Assembly (NCBI GenBank): GCA_028288585.1
Contig: JAQBNL010000031.1
Location: 1-62,270, forward strand
Reading direction: 5' to 3'
DNA: 62,270 bases
From: Chitinophagaceae bacterium
Lineage (GTDB): Bacteria; Bacteroidota; Bacteroidia; Chitinophagales; Chitinophagaceae
The position numbers and the translations under genes are program-made. Each line of letters opens with the position of its first letter. Position 1 is the first letter of the stretch. Positions 62,264 to 62,270 of the stretch are shown here, in pieces. The notes below the pieces were generated by a model. That model ran no database searches and was not told the origin of the DNA. It saw only the letters and a program-made list of their open reading frames with translations.

Positions 62264-62270
62264 GAAGAAA

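Noticed and set aside
1-62270. CRISPR array, rRNA operon, insertion sequence or prophage
   Set aside because: No regular spacer repeats, no rRNA-like stretch and no transposase or phage structural gene was seen; the holin-type protein at 32121-32471 is a common chromosomal family.

Overview
The window looks like a chromosome segment of a Bacteroidota bacterium, most likely Chitinophagaceae or a close relative (inferred, no database search). The evidence is low GC, almost no Shine-Dalgarno sites, promoter elements of the Bacteroidota type (TTG-N19-TAnnTTTG, clearest upstream of the SNF2 helicase), an alternative complex III (ActA-F) locus joined to a caa3/aa3-type oxidase locus, MqnC of the futalosine menaquinone route, LytS/LytTR signalling, and many secreted proteins of unknown function.

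Layout. 1-3324: end of an ABC transporter permease, an Lrp/AsnC regulator, an unusual tRNA-like RNA with a very long variable arm (1056-1227), trmB, a Cys-rich small protein and an alkyltransferase-like protein. 3325-19318: one long minus-strand respiratory locus, read ActA-ActB-ActC-ActD-ActE-ActF, oxidase subunits II and I, haem farnesyltransferase, two subunit III proteins, subunit IV, SCO and a DUF420/CtaM-like protein. It encodes a quinol:cytochrome c oxidoreductase, the oxidase that accepts its electrons, and the haem and copper assembly factors. 19575-37487: mixed housekeeping and surface functions (purN, a secreted TPR-CHAT protein, a fused 2-oxoacid dehydrogenase E1, two M16 peptidase-like proteins, a retropepsin-like/PDZ protein, mqnC).

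37488-46690 is accessory-like. It holds DoxX, a LytS/LytTR pair, OxyR with a divergent catalase and a clear operator, HxlR, cupin, a GNAT acetyltransferase and several small ORFs. It is punctuated by large imperfect palindromes whose outer boxes resemble integron attC sites; no integrase is present. 46686-57541: a SNF2/SWIM helicase, an efflux pump, a K+ channel, a hotdog thioesterase, small secreted proteins and an amino-acid permease. 57588-60662: a tight group made of a DUF1989 protein, a YqcI/YcgG haem N-oxygenase-like protein, an ATP-grasp ligase and a ComB-like phosphatase, which may be a small guanidino- or amino-acid-modifying pathway. The window ends with an SRPBCC protein and gcvT.

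The two most interesting signals are the tRNA-like RNA at 1056-1227 and the DUF1989/YcgG/ATP-grasp/ComB cluster; the attC-like palindromes come next. All functions are read from motifs and families by eye.
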